A DNA stretch of 31,546 nucleotides, from contig DASVWG010000015.1 in NCBI GenBank assembly GCA_036389695.1, positions 1 through 31,546 on the forward strand, read 5' to 3'. The stretch's first letter is position 1. Every line of letters starts with the position of its first letter. This DNA comes from JALZHR01 sp036389695. Its GTDB lineage: Bacteria; Acidobacteriota; Blastocatellia; Pyrinomonadales; Pyrinomonadaceae. Position numbers and translations under genes: made by a program. Under the pieces are notes generated by a model. The model worked only from the letters and a program-made list of their open reading frames with translations, did no database searches and was not told the DNA's origin. This document shows, in pieces, positions 15,901-23,918 of the stretch.

Positions 15901-16079
15901 TTTTCACCACCAAGCCGCAAAGAGAAGTAACCTACAGATAAGCATAAATAAACACAGATTTTAACAGGATAAACAGGATAGGCAGGATAGATTAAAACTA
16001 ATAACGTTGAGTTTGATTTTCTATCCTGTTTATCCTGTCTATCCTGTTTGAATTTCCCTTTATGGCTTGGCGGTGAAAA
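15901..16079. repeat. Inverted repeat with inner 9-bp tandem units
   Basis: The outer arms (15901-15920 and 16060-16079, TTTTCACCACCAAGCCGCAA type) pair with a few mismatches. Inside, three tandem 9-bp units (AACAGGATA, AACAGGATA, GGCAGGATA; 15963-15989) face three inverted units (TATCCTGTT, TATCCTGTC, TATCCTGTT; 16022-16048). It lies exactly at the end of the minus-strand kinase gene (stop at 16080-16082) and between convergent genes. Confidence 0.88.
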
Positions 16080-19000
16080 TTAATTTGCAGGCAAAGCGCG
16101 GCGGCGGAATTCGGCAAACTGCGGGTTTTCGCGAATGTTGTCGAAGAAAGGGCTGACGTTGATAAAGTTTATCTCGTTGCGTTTTTCGGCTTCGGCGACG
16201 CGCAGCCATTTTAAGGTTTCGCCGGCGTTGCCGAGCAGAGCGTAAATCGTTGAAATGTGATACGCCGACGTTTTTTGCAGCTTGTCGGCGTCGGGCAGCG
16301 AAAAGGCTTCGTTAATCGCTTTTTCGGCTTCGGCTTTTTTTCCGCCGGCGGCGTAAGTTTCCGCCAGGCTCAGGCGCAGGTGAAATTCATTGCTGCCCGC
16401 GTGATAGATTCTTTCCTGACCGAGAATATTCATCGCCTCGTCCGTCTCGCCCTGTAATTCGAGCGCGCGGCGCAAGCCCATATAAGCGTTGATAAATCCG
16501 GAGTCGCGGCTTAAGATTTTGCGATATTGCTCGGCGGCAAGCCCGTATTGACGCGCGTATAAAAGAATATTTCCGTGCGCCGCGACGGCGAAAAGCGATT
16601 GCGGGTCGAGGCGCTCGGCGATTTCGATTTGGCGCAGAGCCTCGTCGGATTTTCCGCCCGCGCTTAAGACCAAAGCGAGCCAGTGACGCGCCGAAGCGTA
16701 ACTCGGATTCAGCTCGATGGCGCGGCGCAGGTGTTTTTCGGCTTCGAGGAAACGACGCTCGCCGTAAAATTCGACCAGTCCAAGCGTCGCGTTCGCGTCG
16801 GCTGACTGGTCGTCCAGCTCCAAAGCTTTTTCGGCGTTTTCGCGCGCCTTTCGATAACCGTCGGGCGGCGCGGGCGGATATAGATTCATCAGCGCGTAAG
16901 CGTCAGCCAAACCGGCAAAGGCTTGCGCAAATTTCGGGTCGAGCGCGATTGCCTGCTCGAAATTTACGAGCGCGATTTTGAAATTTTCGGTTTTGCGCTT
17001 CGACAGATTGTAACGCCCGGCGAGATAAAATTGATAAGCTTCTTCGTTGAGCGTGGTTTTCCGGCTGAGCGTTTCGCGCTCGTGCAGGCTCAGTTCGAGG
17101 CTCAGATTCTGCACGACGCGCTCGACAATCAGATTTTGCAATTGCGAAAGCTCGTTTTCGCGCACCGAAAATTTTTCCGACCAGACGGCTTCGCCTTTTT
17201 CCGTGTTCTGCAAAGCGGCGGCGACCTGCAGCTGGTCGCTGACGCGCTCAATTTGCGTGAACAAAACGTAATTGGCGGATAATTCGCGCCCGATGTTTAT
17301 CGCCTCTTCGGCGGACGCGGCTTTTTTGCTGTTCGCCGTCACGGGACGCACGGACAATTGCTTGATTTGCCCGAGCCTTGAGGTGATGGCTTCGGCGATT
17401 CCGAGACTCATATGCTCGTCGTGCGCCGGATTCGGATTCAGCAGATTAAACGGCAAAATCGCAATCGAATTGACGGGTTTCGGTCGCTTGTCCGCCGGAA
17501 CTTCCGAGTCGTTGATGTCGGTTTGATAAATTTTATAATTCGTCTCGCGGTTGCTCTGAAAAACGAGTTTTGAATCCGAAAGCCAGACGGCTTCCAAATC
17601 GTTTGCCGGATTTATCGTCACGCGCTGGCGATTTTCGCCGCTTGTGTCCATCACCCACAAATCGTAACGCGGGCTGAGACTTTCAAAATTGGTCGAATAG
17701 ACGAAACGCTTGCCGTCGGGCGAGAAAACCGGCAAGGCTTCGTCCGCCTTGTCGGTGTTGCTGACGTTTGTCTGCTCCGAGCCGTCGGCGTTCATCATCC
17801 AGATGTCGAAAACGCTGCCGGTCATCGCCTTTGTGTAAGCGATTTTTTTGCTGTCGGGCGACCAGTTCGGGTCGGATTCAAACGCCGTATTGTCGGTCAA
17901 TTGTTTCGGACCTGAGCCGTCGGCGTTCATCACCCAGATGTTCGCTTCGCGGCGGTCGTTTAAGCTCCGGTTGCTGCCGAACGCGATGCGCGAACCGTCG
18001 GGCGAGAAAATCGGGCGCATATCCAACCCTGGAAAATTCGTTAAGTTTTGCTGGTTCGAGCCGTCGGCGTCCATTATCCAGATGTCGCTTTCGACGCCGA
18101 TTTGCGAATAGCTTTCAAAAACGATGCGCTTGCCGTCGGGCGACCAGTTGGCGCTGGTTTCCTCGGTTTTATTGTTCGTCACGCGGCGCAAATTCGAGCC
18201 GTCGAAATTCATCACGTAAATCTCGCTGTTGCCCTCGCGGTTACTGATAAATAAAACCTGCGATTTGTCGGGCGAAAGCTTAGGATTTTTCTCGACCGCC
18301 GACGTGGACGTGAGCGGCGTGACTTTGCCGGGAATAAAGGGCAGCGGCTCGCCGCTCGTGCCGGTCACGGTCGGCGCGGAAAACGTTAATGTGCCGTATT
18401 TATAATACGAAAATCCGAGGCTCGCGCCGACAATCAAAAGCAAAACGGCGAGCGACGCCGCGACGGGCTTCCAATTGAAGCGACGCGCTTTTTCTCCGGC
18501 GACTTCGCGCCCCGGCGTTTCTTTTTTGAAAGTTTCGCCGAATCTTTTCGTCACCGCCGTTTTATGAATCGCGCCGTCAGTATCGGTTTCCTGAACGCTT
18601 TTATCGACTGTAAAATGCCCGATAATCGGGTTGACGTTTTTCAGCTTCGCTAAAGAATCGACGATTTCCTGAAACTCTTTCTCGCCGCGAAGCGAATCGA
18701 AACGCGCGTCGGTTTCGAGCCAGAACATTCGATAATCTTTATCTTTTTCGGCTTGTTTCAGACTGCGGAGCGCGTCTTTTTTATTGCCTAAAGCGGCTTG
18801 CACGAGCGCCGCGTAAAACTGCGAAACATAGCGATGAACGCGTGCTTCGAGCATTTCGCGCAGAATTTTTTCGGCTTCTTCGCGGTTTCCGTTGCGCGCC
18901 AGCGCGTAGCCGTAAGCGGCGAGCGTCATCGGCGAGCGCTCGGAAATCTCGACGGCGCGGCGGCAGAATTCGACGGCTTCCGAGGCGCGGTCCAGTTCGG

Positions 19001-21296
19001 GCAGAATCCAGCCGTAGCTTTGCAAAACGTGACTGTTCGACGGCTCAAGCTGAATCGCGCGATTATTCTGCGCCAAAGATTCTTCAAAACGGCGGGCTTT
19101 ATAGAGAATCTGCGAGGCGATAATCGGAATCGAAGCTGAAATCGGGTTGAGCCGCTGCGCGTGGTTGATTTCGTTTAAGGCTTCGTCGTAGCGCCCCAGA
19201 GAGCTGTAGAAAAGCGCGAGCCATTCGTGCGTTTGAAAATAATTCGGATTCAGCTCCAGCGCGTGGCGAAACATTTTTTCGCCTTCGGCAAAATCCCAGT
19301 TAAAAGCCCATCTGGAAAACGCTAAGGAAGCGTGCGCTTCGGCTAAAAGCGGGTCGAGCTCGACGGCTTTTTCCGCCGCCTGACGCGACGCGCCGAAACA
19401 TTCCTTCGGCGGCAGAACGCCGACGATGCCGAGCCACGTGTGATAATCGGCGACGCCCGAATAAGCGCGCGCGTAATTCGGGTCGAGCGCGATTGCCTCG
19501 TAAAAATAGACGATGGCTTTGGCGAGCGATTCTTCCGTGAATTTGTGCCAGCAGTAACGACCGCGCAGATATTTTTCGTGCGCGGCTTCGTCTTTCGTGC
19601 CGACGAAAGCGATTTGTTCGAGTTCTTCGGTCGAAATCTGCGGAATCAAGGCGGCGGCGACTTTCGTGGAAAGCGAATCTTGAAGCGCAAGAACGTCGGC
19701 GACGTTTTCGTCGAATTGTTCCGCCCAGATTGAAGCGCCGTCCTTGATGCTGATTAACTGCACCGTGACGCGGATTTTATCGCGGACTTTCAAAATTCGA
19801 CCGTCTAAAACATATGCGACGCCTAAACGTTTGCCAATCGTCAGCGAATCCTCTTCGGCGTTGGCGTATTGCAGAACGGTTCCGGTCGGGCGCACGGAAA
19901 AGCGGCGCATATTGCCGAGCCGCGTAATCAGCGCGTCCGCCAAGCCGATGCCCAGAAATTCGTCGCCCGTGTCGTGCGTGCCGTTGTTGGCGATGATGTT
20001 GAGCAGTTTGAACGGCAGAACGGCGAGCGTTTTCTGCCGCGTTCCGCCCGTGTCGGTCGTCGCATCCGTAGTATGCGTCTGAAAAGCCGGTCTCGCCTTT
20101 ATCGGCTGACCTTTCAGAAAGCGCTTGATGTCTTCGGAAAGCTGGTCGACCGACGAATAGCGTCGATGCGGCTCTTTGTGCAGAGATTGCAAAAGAAGAG
20201 CGTCGAGTCCGCTTTCCAGCTCGATTTTTAAAGTATCAAGGGTCGTCCGGCGATTGCGAAAAACGGTTTCCATCGTCGCCGGCTCAAGCGAAAATTTGTT
20301 TGAATTGACCATCTGGTCGCTGCTTCCGACAATCGCGCTCGGCACGGCGGGCGCTTTCTCGCAGATGACTTTGGCGATTTCGAGCGGCGAGCGATTTTCG
20401 AGCAAGTAAGGGCGATGACCGGTCACGACTTCGTAAAGCAAAACGCCGAGGCTGTATTGGTCGGTCGCCGACGTAACGAAATTTCCGCTGACCTGTTCGG
20501 GCGAAGCGTATTCCGGCGTCATCATCCGCATCGCGGTCGCCGTCGGCTCCTGCGTTTCGTGAATCAGGTCGGGATTTAAAAGCTTGGCGATGCCGAAATC
20601 GAGCAGTTTCGGCACGCCGTCTTCGGTGACGAGAATATTTGACGGCTTGATGTCGCGGTGAATAATCAGGTTTTGATGCGCGTAATAAACCGCCGCGCAA
20701 ACCTGTTGGAAAAGCTGCAGACGCTGGCGCACGGTCAGGCGATTGCTGTCGCAATATTGCGTAATCGGCAAGCCTTCGATGTATTCCATCACGAAATACG
20801 GCAAGCCGTCGTCGGTCGTGCCGCCGTCCAAAAGGCGCGCGATGTTCGGATGATTCAGCGCGGCGAGGATTTGTCGCTCGTTGCGAAAGCGGCGCAGAAC
20901 CTGGTCGCTGTCCATGCCGCGCTTGATAAGCTTGATGGCGACGTTTTGCTGAAATTCTCTATCGTCGCGGACGGCGAGATAAACCGCGCCCATTCCGCCG
21001 CGCCCGATTTCTTTCGTGATGCGATAAACGCCGATTTTTTTGCCGAGATAAGAATCGCTTTCGCCGTCGCCGTTGCCGTTTTTGCCTTCGACGACGTTTT
21101 CCAGGTATGAAACATACGGCGAAGATTCGATAAAATCTTCGGCTTCCGAATCGGAATCGAGCAGAATATCAGCCTGCTCGCGCAATTCGCGGTCGCCCCG
21201 ACAGGCTTCGTCAAGGAATGTTTCGCGTTTTTCGGGCGGAAGAACAACCGCTTGATTAAAAATTTCCTCAAGCCTCTTCCATTTTTCGGGTGACAT
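16080..21296 (-). CDS. Membrane-anchored Ser/Thr kinase with TPRs, PD40 propeller and two FlgO-like modules
   Basis: 1738 residues from the ATG at 21296 (a TTG one codon earlier is also open). The pre-kinase helix segment covers ~1-50. The kinase domain (~88-395) has GRGGMGAVY, Lys122, HRDIKPSN (213-220), DFGIAK (233-238) and YASPEQ. The first module follows: FlgO/TolB-N-like at ~423-555, then TPRs at ~570-880. A transmembrane helix spans about 946-965 (VAASLAVLLLIVGASLGF). Then come a TolB-like propeller of about six PD40 blades (~1000-1270; LSPDKSQVLF, WSPDGKRIVF, FSPDGSRIAF), a second, more divergent FlgO-like domain (~1290-1420) and a second TPR set (~1430-1738). With the kinase inside, the propeller and second module should face the periplasm. 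This suggests a transmembrane sensor, with ligand unknown. It is the only kinase of the three with a membrane segment. Confidence 0.92.
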   Translation of the reverse strand: MSPEKWKRLEEIFNQAVVLPPEKRETFLDEACRGDRELREQADILLDSDSEAEDFIESSPYVSYLENVVEGKNGNGDGESDSYLGKKIGVYRITKEIGRGGMGAVYLAVRDDREFQQNVAIKLIKRGMDSDQVLRRFRNERQILAALNHPNIARLLDGGTTDDGLPYFVMEYIEGLPITQYCDSNRLTVRQRLQLFQQVCAAVYYAHQNLIIHRDIKPSNILVTEDGVPKLLDFGIAKLLNPDLIHETQEPTATAMRMMTPEYASPEQVSGNFVTSATDQYSLGVLLYEVVTGHRPYLLENRSPLEIAKVICEKAPAVPSAIVGSSDQMVNSNKFSLEPATMETVFRNRRTTLDTLKIELESGLDALLLQSLHKEPHRRYSSVDQLSEDIKRFLKGQPIKARPAFQTHTTDATTDTGGTRQKTLAVLPFKLLNIIANNGTHDTGDEFLGIGLADALITRLGNMRRFSVRPTGTVLQYANAEEDSLTIGKRLGVAYVLDGRILKVRDKIRVTVQLISIKDGASIWAEQFDENVADVLALQDSLSTKVAAALIPQISTEELEQIAFVGTKDEAAHEKYLRGRYCWHKFTEESLAKAIVYFYEAIALDPNYARAYSGVADYHTWLGIVGVLPPKECFGASRQAAEKAVELDPLLAEAHASLAFSRWAFNWDFAEGEKMFRHALELNPNYFQTHEWLALFYSSLGRYDEALNEINHAQRLNPISASIPIIASQILYKARRFEESLAQNNRAIQLEPSNSHVLQSYGWILPELDRASEAVEFCRRAVEISERSPMTLAAYGYALARNGNREEAEKILREMLEARVHRYVSQFYAALVQAALGNKKDALRSLKQAEKDKDYRMFWLETDARFDSLRGEKEFQEIVDSLAKLKNVNPIIGHFTVDKSVQETDTDGAIHKTAVTKRFGETFKKETPGREVAGEKARRFNWKPVAASLAVLLLIVGASLGFSYYKYGTLTFSAPTVTGTSGEPLPFIPGKVTPLTSTSAVEKNPKLSPDKSQVLFISNREGNSEIYVMNFDGSNLRRVTNNKTEETSANWSPDGKRIVFESYSQIGVESDIWIMDADGSNQQNLTNFPGLDMRPIFSPDGSRIAFGSNRSLNDRREANIWVMNADGSGPKQLTDNTAFESDPNWSPDSKKIAYTKAMTGSVFDIWMMNADGSEQTNVSNTDKADEALPVFSPDGKRFVYSTNFESLSPRYDLWVMDTSGENRQRVTINPANDLEAVWLSDSKLVFQSNRETNYKIYQTDINDSEVPADKRPKPVNSIAILPFNLLNPNPAHDEHMSLGIAEAITSRLGQIKQLSVRPVTANSKKAASAEEAINIGRELSANYVLFTQIERVSDQLQVAAALQNTEKGEAVWSEKFSVRENELSQLQNLIVERVVQNLSLELSLHERETLSRKTTLNEEAYQFYLAGRYNLSKRKTENFKIALVNFEQAIALDPKFAQAFAGLADAYALMNLYPPAPPDGYRKARENAEKALELDDQSADANATLGLVEFYGERRFLEAEKHLRRAIELNPSYASARHWLALVLSAGGKSDEALRQIEIAERLDPQSLFAVAAHGNILLYARQYGLAAEQYRKILSRDSGFINAYMGLRRALELQGETDEAMNILGQERIYHAGSNEFHLRLSLAETYAAGGKKAEAEKAINEAFSLPDADKLQKTSAYHISTIYALLGNAGETLKWLRVAEAEKRNEINFINVSPFFDNIRENPQFAEFRRRALPAN

Positions 21297-21603
21297 CAAT
21301 TTACGGTTTTGCGGTTAAAAAACGCTCTTTCACATCTGGGTTAAACGGCACTGGCAAATCGCCGGTGAAGCGGAAGTTTAACATATTTTCGCGCAAGTAA
21401 TCTAAGAAGCAAATCAACTGAAGCGCGTTGTCCGAAACTAAAGTAATCTTTTGTAAACAAAAACACTTCCCGCCATAAAACTTCGCCGCCGATTGCGGCG
21501 AAAAGAATAGACGCCAAAAGCCGCGAAAATTGCGGAAGGAATAGCCGCAGAGGAAGTTAAAACAAAAGGTAAAAGGTAAAAAATGAAAAGCTGAAACGCA
21601 TAT
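21297..21603. other. Gene-free spacer upstream of the kinase gene
   Basis: 307 bp with no supported gene. It contains a perfect hairpin (TTCGCCGC at 21482-21489, GCGGCGAA at 21495-21502) that may end the minus-strand amidohydrolase transcript, although only GTTTTA follows it. Short AAAAGGT direct repeats occur at about 21566-21580. The kinase promoter should lie in 21300-21430, but no convincing -35/-10 pair was found. Confidence 0.6.
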
Positions 21604-23061
21604 TTATTTCCTGTCGGCAACAGCGGCTTCGACATCCGCCAAAAGATTCGCTATCGCTTCCTTTGATAAATATTTGCCGTTGAAAACGACGGCGTTGATT
21701 CGTTTTGTGTTATTGATGTCGTCAAGCGGATTGGCGTCGAGTAGAACAAGGTCGGCAAGTTTTCCTTTTTCAATCGTGCCGAGTTTGTCCGAAAGATTAA
21801 GATATTCCGCCGGATTGCGCGTGGCGGCTCGCAGCGCTTCGAACGGCGTGAATCCGACCTGGACAAGCAAAGCAAGCTCGTCGTGCAAGCTGAAACCCGG
21901 ATAAGTGTAGGCGCCGGGAATGTCCGTTCCCGCCATAAACGGAACGCCCGCTTTATGCATGGCGGCGGTTAATTCAAGCTCTTTTTGATAAAGTCTTTTC
22001 TTCTGCACGATAAATTCCGGCGTGCGATATTTGAGGAAAAAATTATTCTCCGGTTTCCAATTCTCCAAATCCTCGGGCGTAATATATTTCATCCGCGCAT
22101 CATTAAAAAATGTGCCGTCGTCAACTAATGAAAGCGCTCTTTTGGTCGCCAATGTCGGAACCTGCCACGTTTTATTTTTGGCGAGCTTCGCAAAAAGCGA
22201 TTGGCATTTCTGCTCATCATAGGTTTCAAGCTCGATTTTGGTGCGTTCGGCAATTCGGGCGGGAATGTGCGAAAAGTCGCCGGGCTTGCCGCTCGGTTTC
22301 ACAGGAGCATCGGCGCGCATCTCAATCGTTTTCGGCGGAAGCGTCGAACAGCTTTGCAAAATGTTGCCGAGATGCTCGAAACTTTTTTGCCCTGCGTCAG
22401 AAGCCTCAGCCGAAGTAACATCCCACGGAATGTGTCCGGCGACGGGAATCTTTAACTTTTTCGCTTCGTCAATAATGGCGTAATACTGCTCACGCGGAAT
22501 GCCGCTATAAACTTTGATAAAATCCGCGCCCGATTGTTTGAGAAAACGCACTGCCTGCCGTGCTTCCGCCTCGTTGGTAAAAGGAATGGAGTTTTCGGGA
22601 ACGACGGGTTTCGCGCCGTCTAAAATTCTGCCCGCCGCGATGATGCGCGGACCTGTGCGCGTGCCGTCGGCAATCTCCCGGCGCAAGCGGGCGAGAATAG
22701 CAAAGCCTTCCTCGGTTGTTCCCGTATCACGGATGCCGGTGACGCCGTTGGCGATGAAAAGACGGAAAAAGTAATCGACTCTTTCCGGTCGCAAAGCGTG
22801 AACGTGCATATCCCATAATCCCGGAATCAGAAATTTACCGCCCGCGTCAACCACTTGCGCATTGTTCGGAATACGGATTTTACTCGATTTGCCGATTCTC
22901 GCGATGCGATTGCCTTCGACGATAACGGTCATCTCAGTCCTGGGCTTGGCATCAACCATATCAATCACCGTGACGCGGGTAAAAACCAGAGGCTTTGTCT
23001 GCTGCGCGCTGAGCGTCGCCGACAGCAGGATAATTAATAATAATGAATGTATTTTTTTCAT
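21604..23061 (-). CDS. Secreted amidohydrolase (imidazolonepropionase-like, metal-dependent)
   Basis: 485 residues. A signal peptide covers ~1-20 (KKIHSLLLIILLSATLSAQ). The amidohydrolase fold is complete in outline: a small beta domain (LVFTRVTVIDM, MTVIVEGNRIARIG), metal ligands in DMHVH (His86, His88), a probable carboxylated Lys183 in FIKVYSG, His210 in AGHIPW, His230 in FEHLGN, and Asp380 in AGTDIPG. The C-terminal signature GTIEKGKLADLVLLDANPLDDI is in place. It would hydrolyse an amide or cyclic amide bond in the periplasm, possibly a peptide-like substrate as in prolidase-type members; specificity is not evident. GAGGA lies 8 nt before the ATG. It appears to be a single-gene unit. Confidence 0.9.
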   Translation of the reverse strand: MKKIHSLLLIILLSATLSAQQTKPLVFTRVTVIDMVDAKPRTEMTVIVEGNRIARIGKSSKIRIPNNAQVVDAGGKFLIPGLWDMHVHALRPERVDYFFRLFIANGVTGIRDTGTTEEGFAILARLRREIADGTRTGPRIIAAGRILDGAKPVVPENSIPFTNEAEARQAVRFLKQSGADFIKVYSGIPREQYYAIIDEAKKLKIPVAGHIPWDVTSAEASDAGQKSFEHLGNILQSCSTLPPKTIEMRADAPVKPSGKPGDFSHIPARIAERTKIELETYDEQKCQSLFAKLAKNKTWQVPTLATKRALSLVDDGTFFNDARMKYITPEDLENWKPENNFFLKYRTPEFIVQKKRLYQKELELTAAMHKAGVPFMAGTDIPGAYTYPGFSLHDELALLVQVGFTPFEALRAATRNPAEYLNLSDKLGTIEKGKLADLVLLDANPLDDINNTKRINAVVFNGKYLSKEAIANLLADVEAAVADRK

Positions 23062-23342
23062 TTGTTTTCCTCAATAATCATAACGCGGGAAGATGAAAAA
23101 CAATGATTTTTCTCCAAACATATTTGTCCTTCAACTTTTAAGCGCCGTTTCAACGAGTTCTCGACATTGCACGAGGTGAGTCTAATATATTTATGCCGTA
23201 ATTATCTATGACCGCTGATTTTCATCTTTTGCCTTCCCGCTCGCCTTCGTTTTCAATAACAATTTGGAAATGTCGCGTCGTCTCGTTTATACTCAGCTTT
23301 GACCTTTTAAAACAAAGATTCGACGAGGTTGAAACCAGAGCC

Positions 23343-23918
23343 GTGTCCGCCGAAAAAACACAAGAGATAACGCAGCTATTGATAAAGCTTTCCAACGGTC
23401 AGCGCGCCGCCGTCGACGACCTTTTGCCGTTGATTTACGACGAATTGCGCTCTCTTGCCTCAAACTACTTGCGGCGCGAGCGCGTTTCGCACACTTTGCA
23501 GCCGACGGCGCTCGTGCACGAGGCTTATCTGAAGCTCGTCGACGTCAATCAGGTGACGTGGCAGAACCGCGCGCATTTTTTCGGCGTCGCGGCGAATCTG
23601 ATGCGGCGCATCCTGATTGATTACGCGCGCCAGCACAAGGCGGACAAGCGCGGCGGCGAATTTCAAAAGCTCGCGCTCGACGAAAATATCGACAAAGCCG
23701 CCGAGCAAAGCACGGAGCTGGTCGCGCTGGACGACGCGCTCGAAACTCTCGCTCGTATAGACCCCGTCAAAAGCCGCATCGTCGAGCTGCGCTATTTCGG
23801 CGGCTTGACGGTCGAAGAAACCGCCGAAGTGATGGGCATCTCCACCATCACGGTCAAGCGCCACTGGCGGATGGCGAAAGCCTGGCTCTACGGACAGCTC
23901 AGTAATGAATCCAATTAG
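23343..23918 (+). CDS. ECF sigma factor, kinase-linked type
   Basis: 191 residues from the GTG at 23343. The longer frame back to 23208 adds a non-conserved tail and is unlikely. Region 2 (~10-90) reads LLIKLSNGQRAAVDDLLPLIYDELRSLA, then QPTALVHEAYLKLV, HFFGVAANLMRRILIDYAR. Region 4 (~135-188) is a helix-turn-helix: RIVELRYFGGLTVEETAEVMGIS, TVKRHWRMAKAWL. This matches the sigma-70 ECF group often annotated as TIGR02999. The usual acidic DAED-type motif of region 2.2 is replaced by TLQPTALV (Thr51, Thr55), as in sigma factors of the ECF43/EcfP type that need threonine phosphorylation. The stop overlaps the kinase ATG by 14 nt, so the pair is co-translated. That the kinase activates this sigma factor is inference. 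Confidence 0.92.
   Translation: MSAEKTQEITQLLIKLSNGQRAAVDDLLPLIYDELRSLASNYLRRERVSHTLQPTALVHEAYLKLVDVNQVTWQNRAHFFGVAANLMRRILIDYARQHKADKRGGEFQKLALDENIDKAAEQSTELVALDDALETLARIDPVKSRIVELRYFGGLTVEETAEVMGISTITVKRHWRMAKAWLYGQLSNESN

Noticed and set aside
23208..23342. Longer N-terminus of the sigma factor
   Set aside because: The extra 45 residues do not resemble sigma region 1 or 2, and the family normally starts just before the EITQLL helix.
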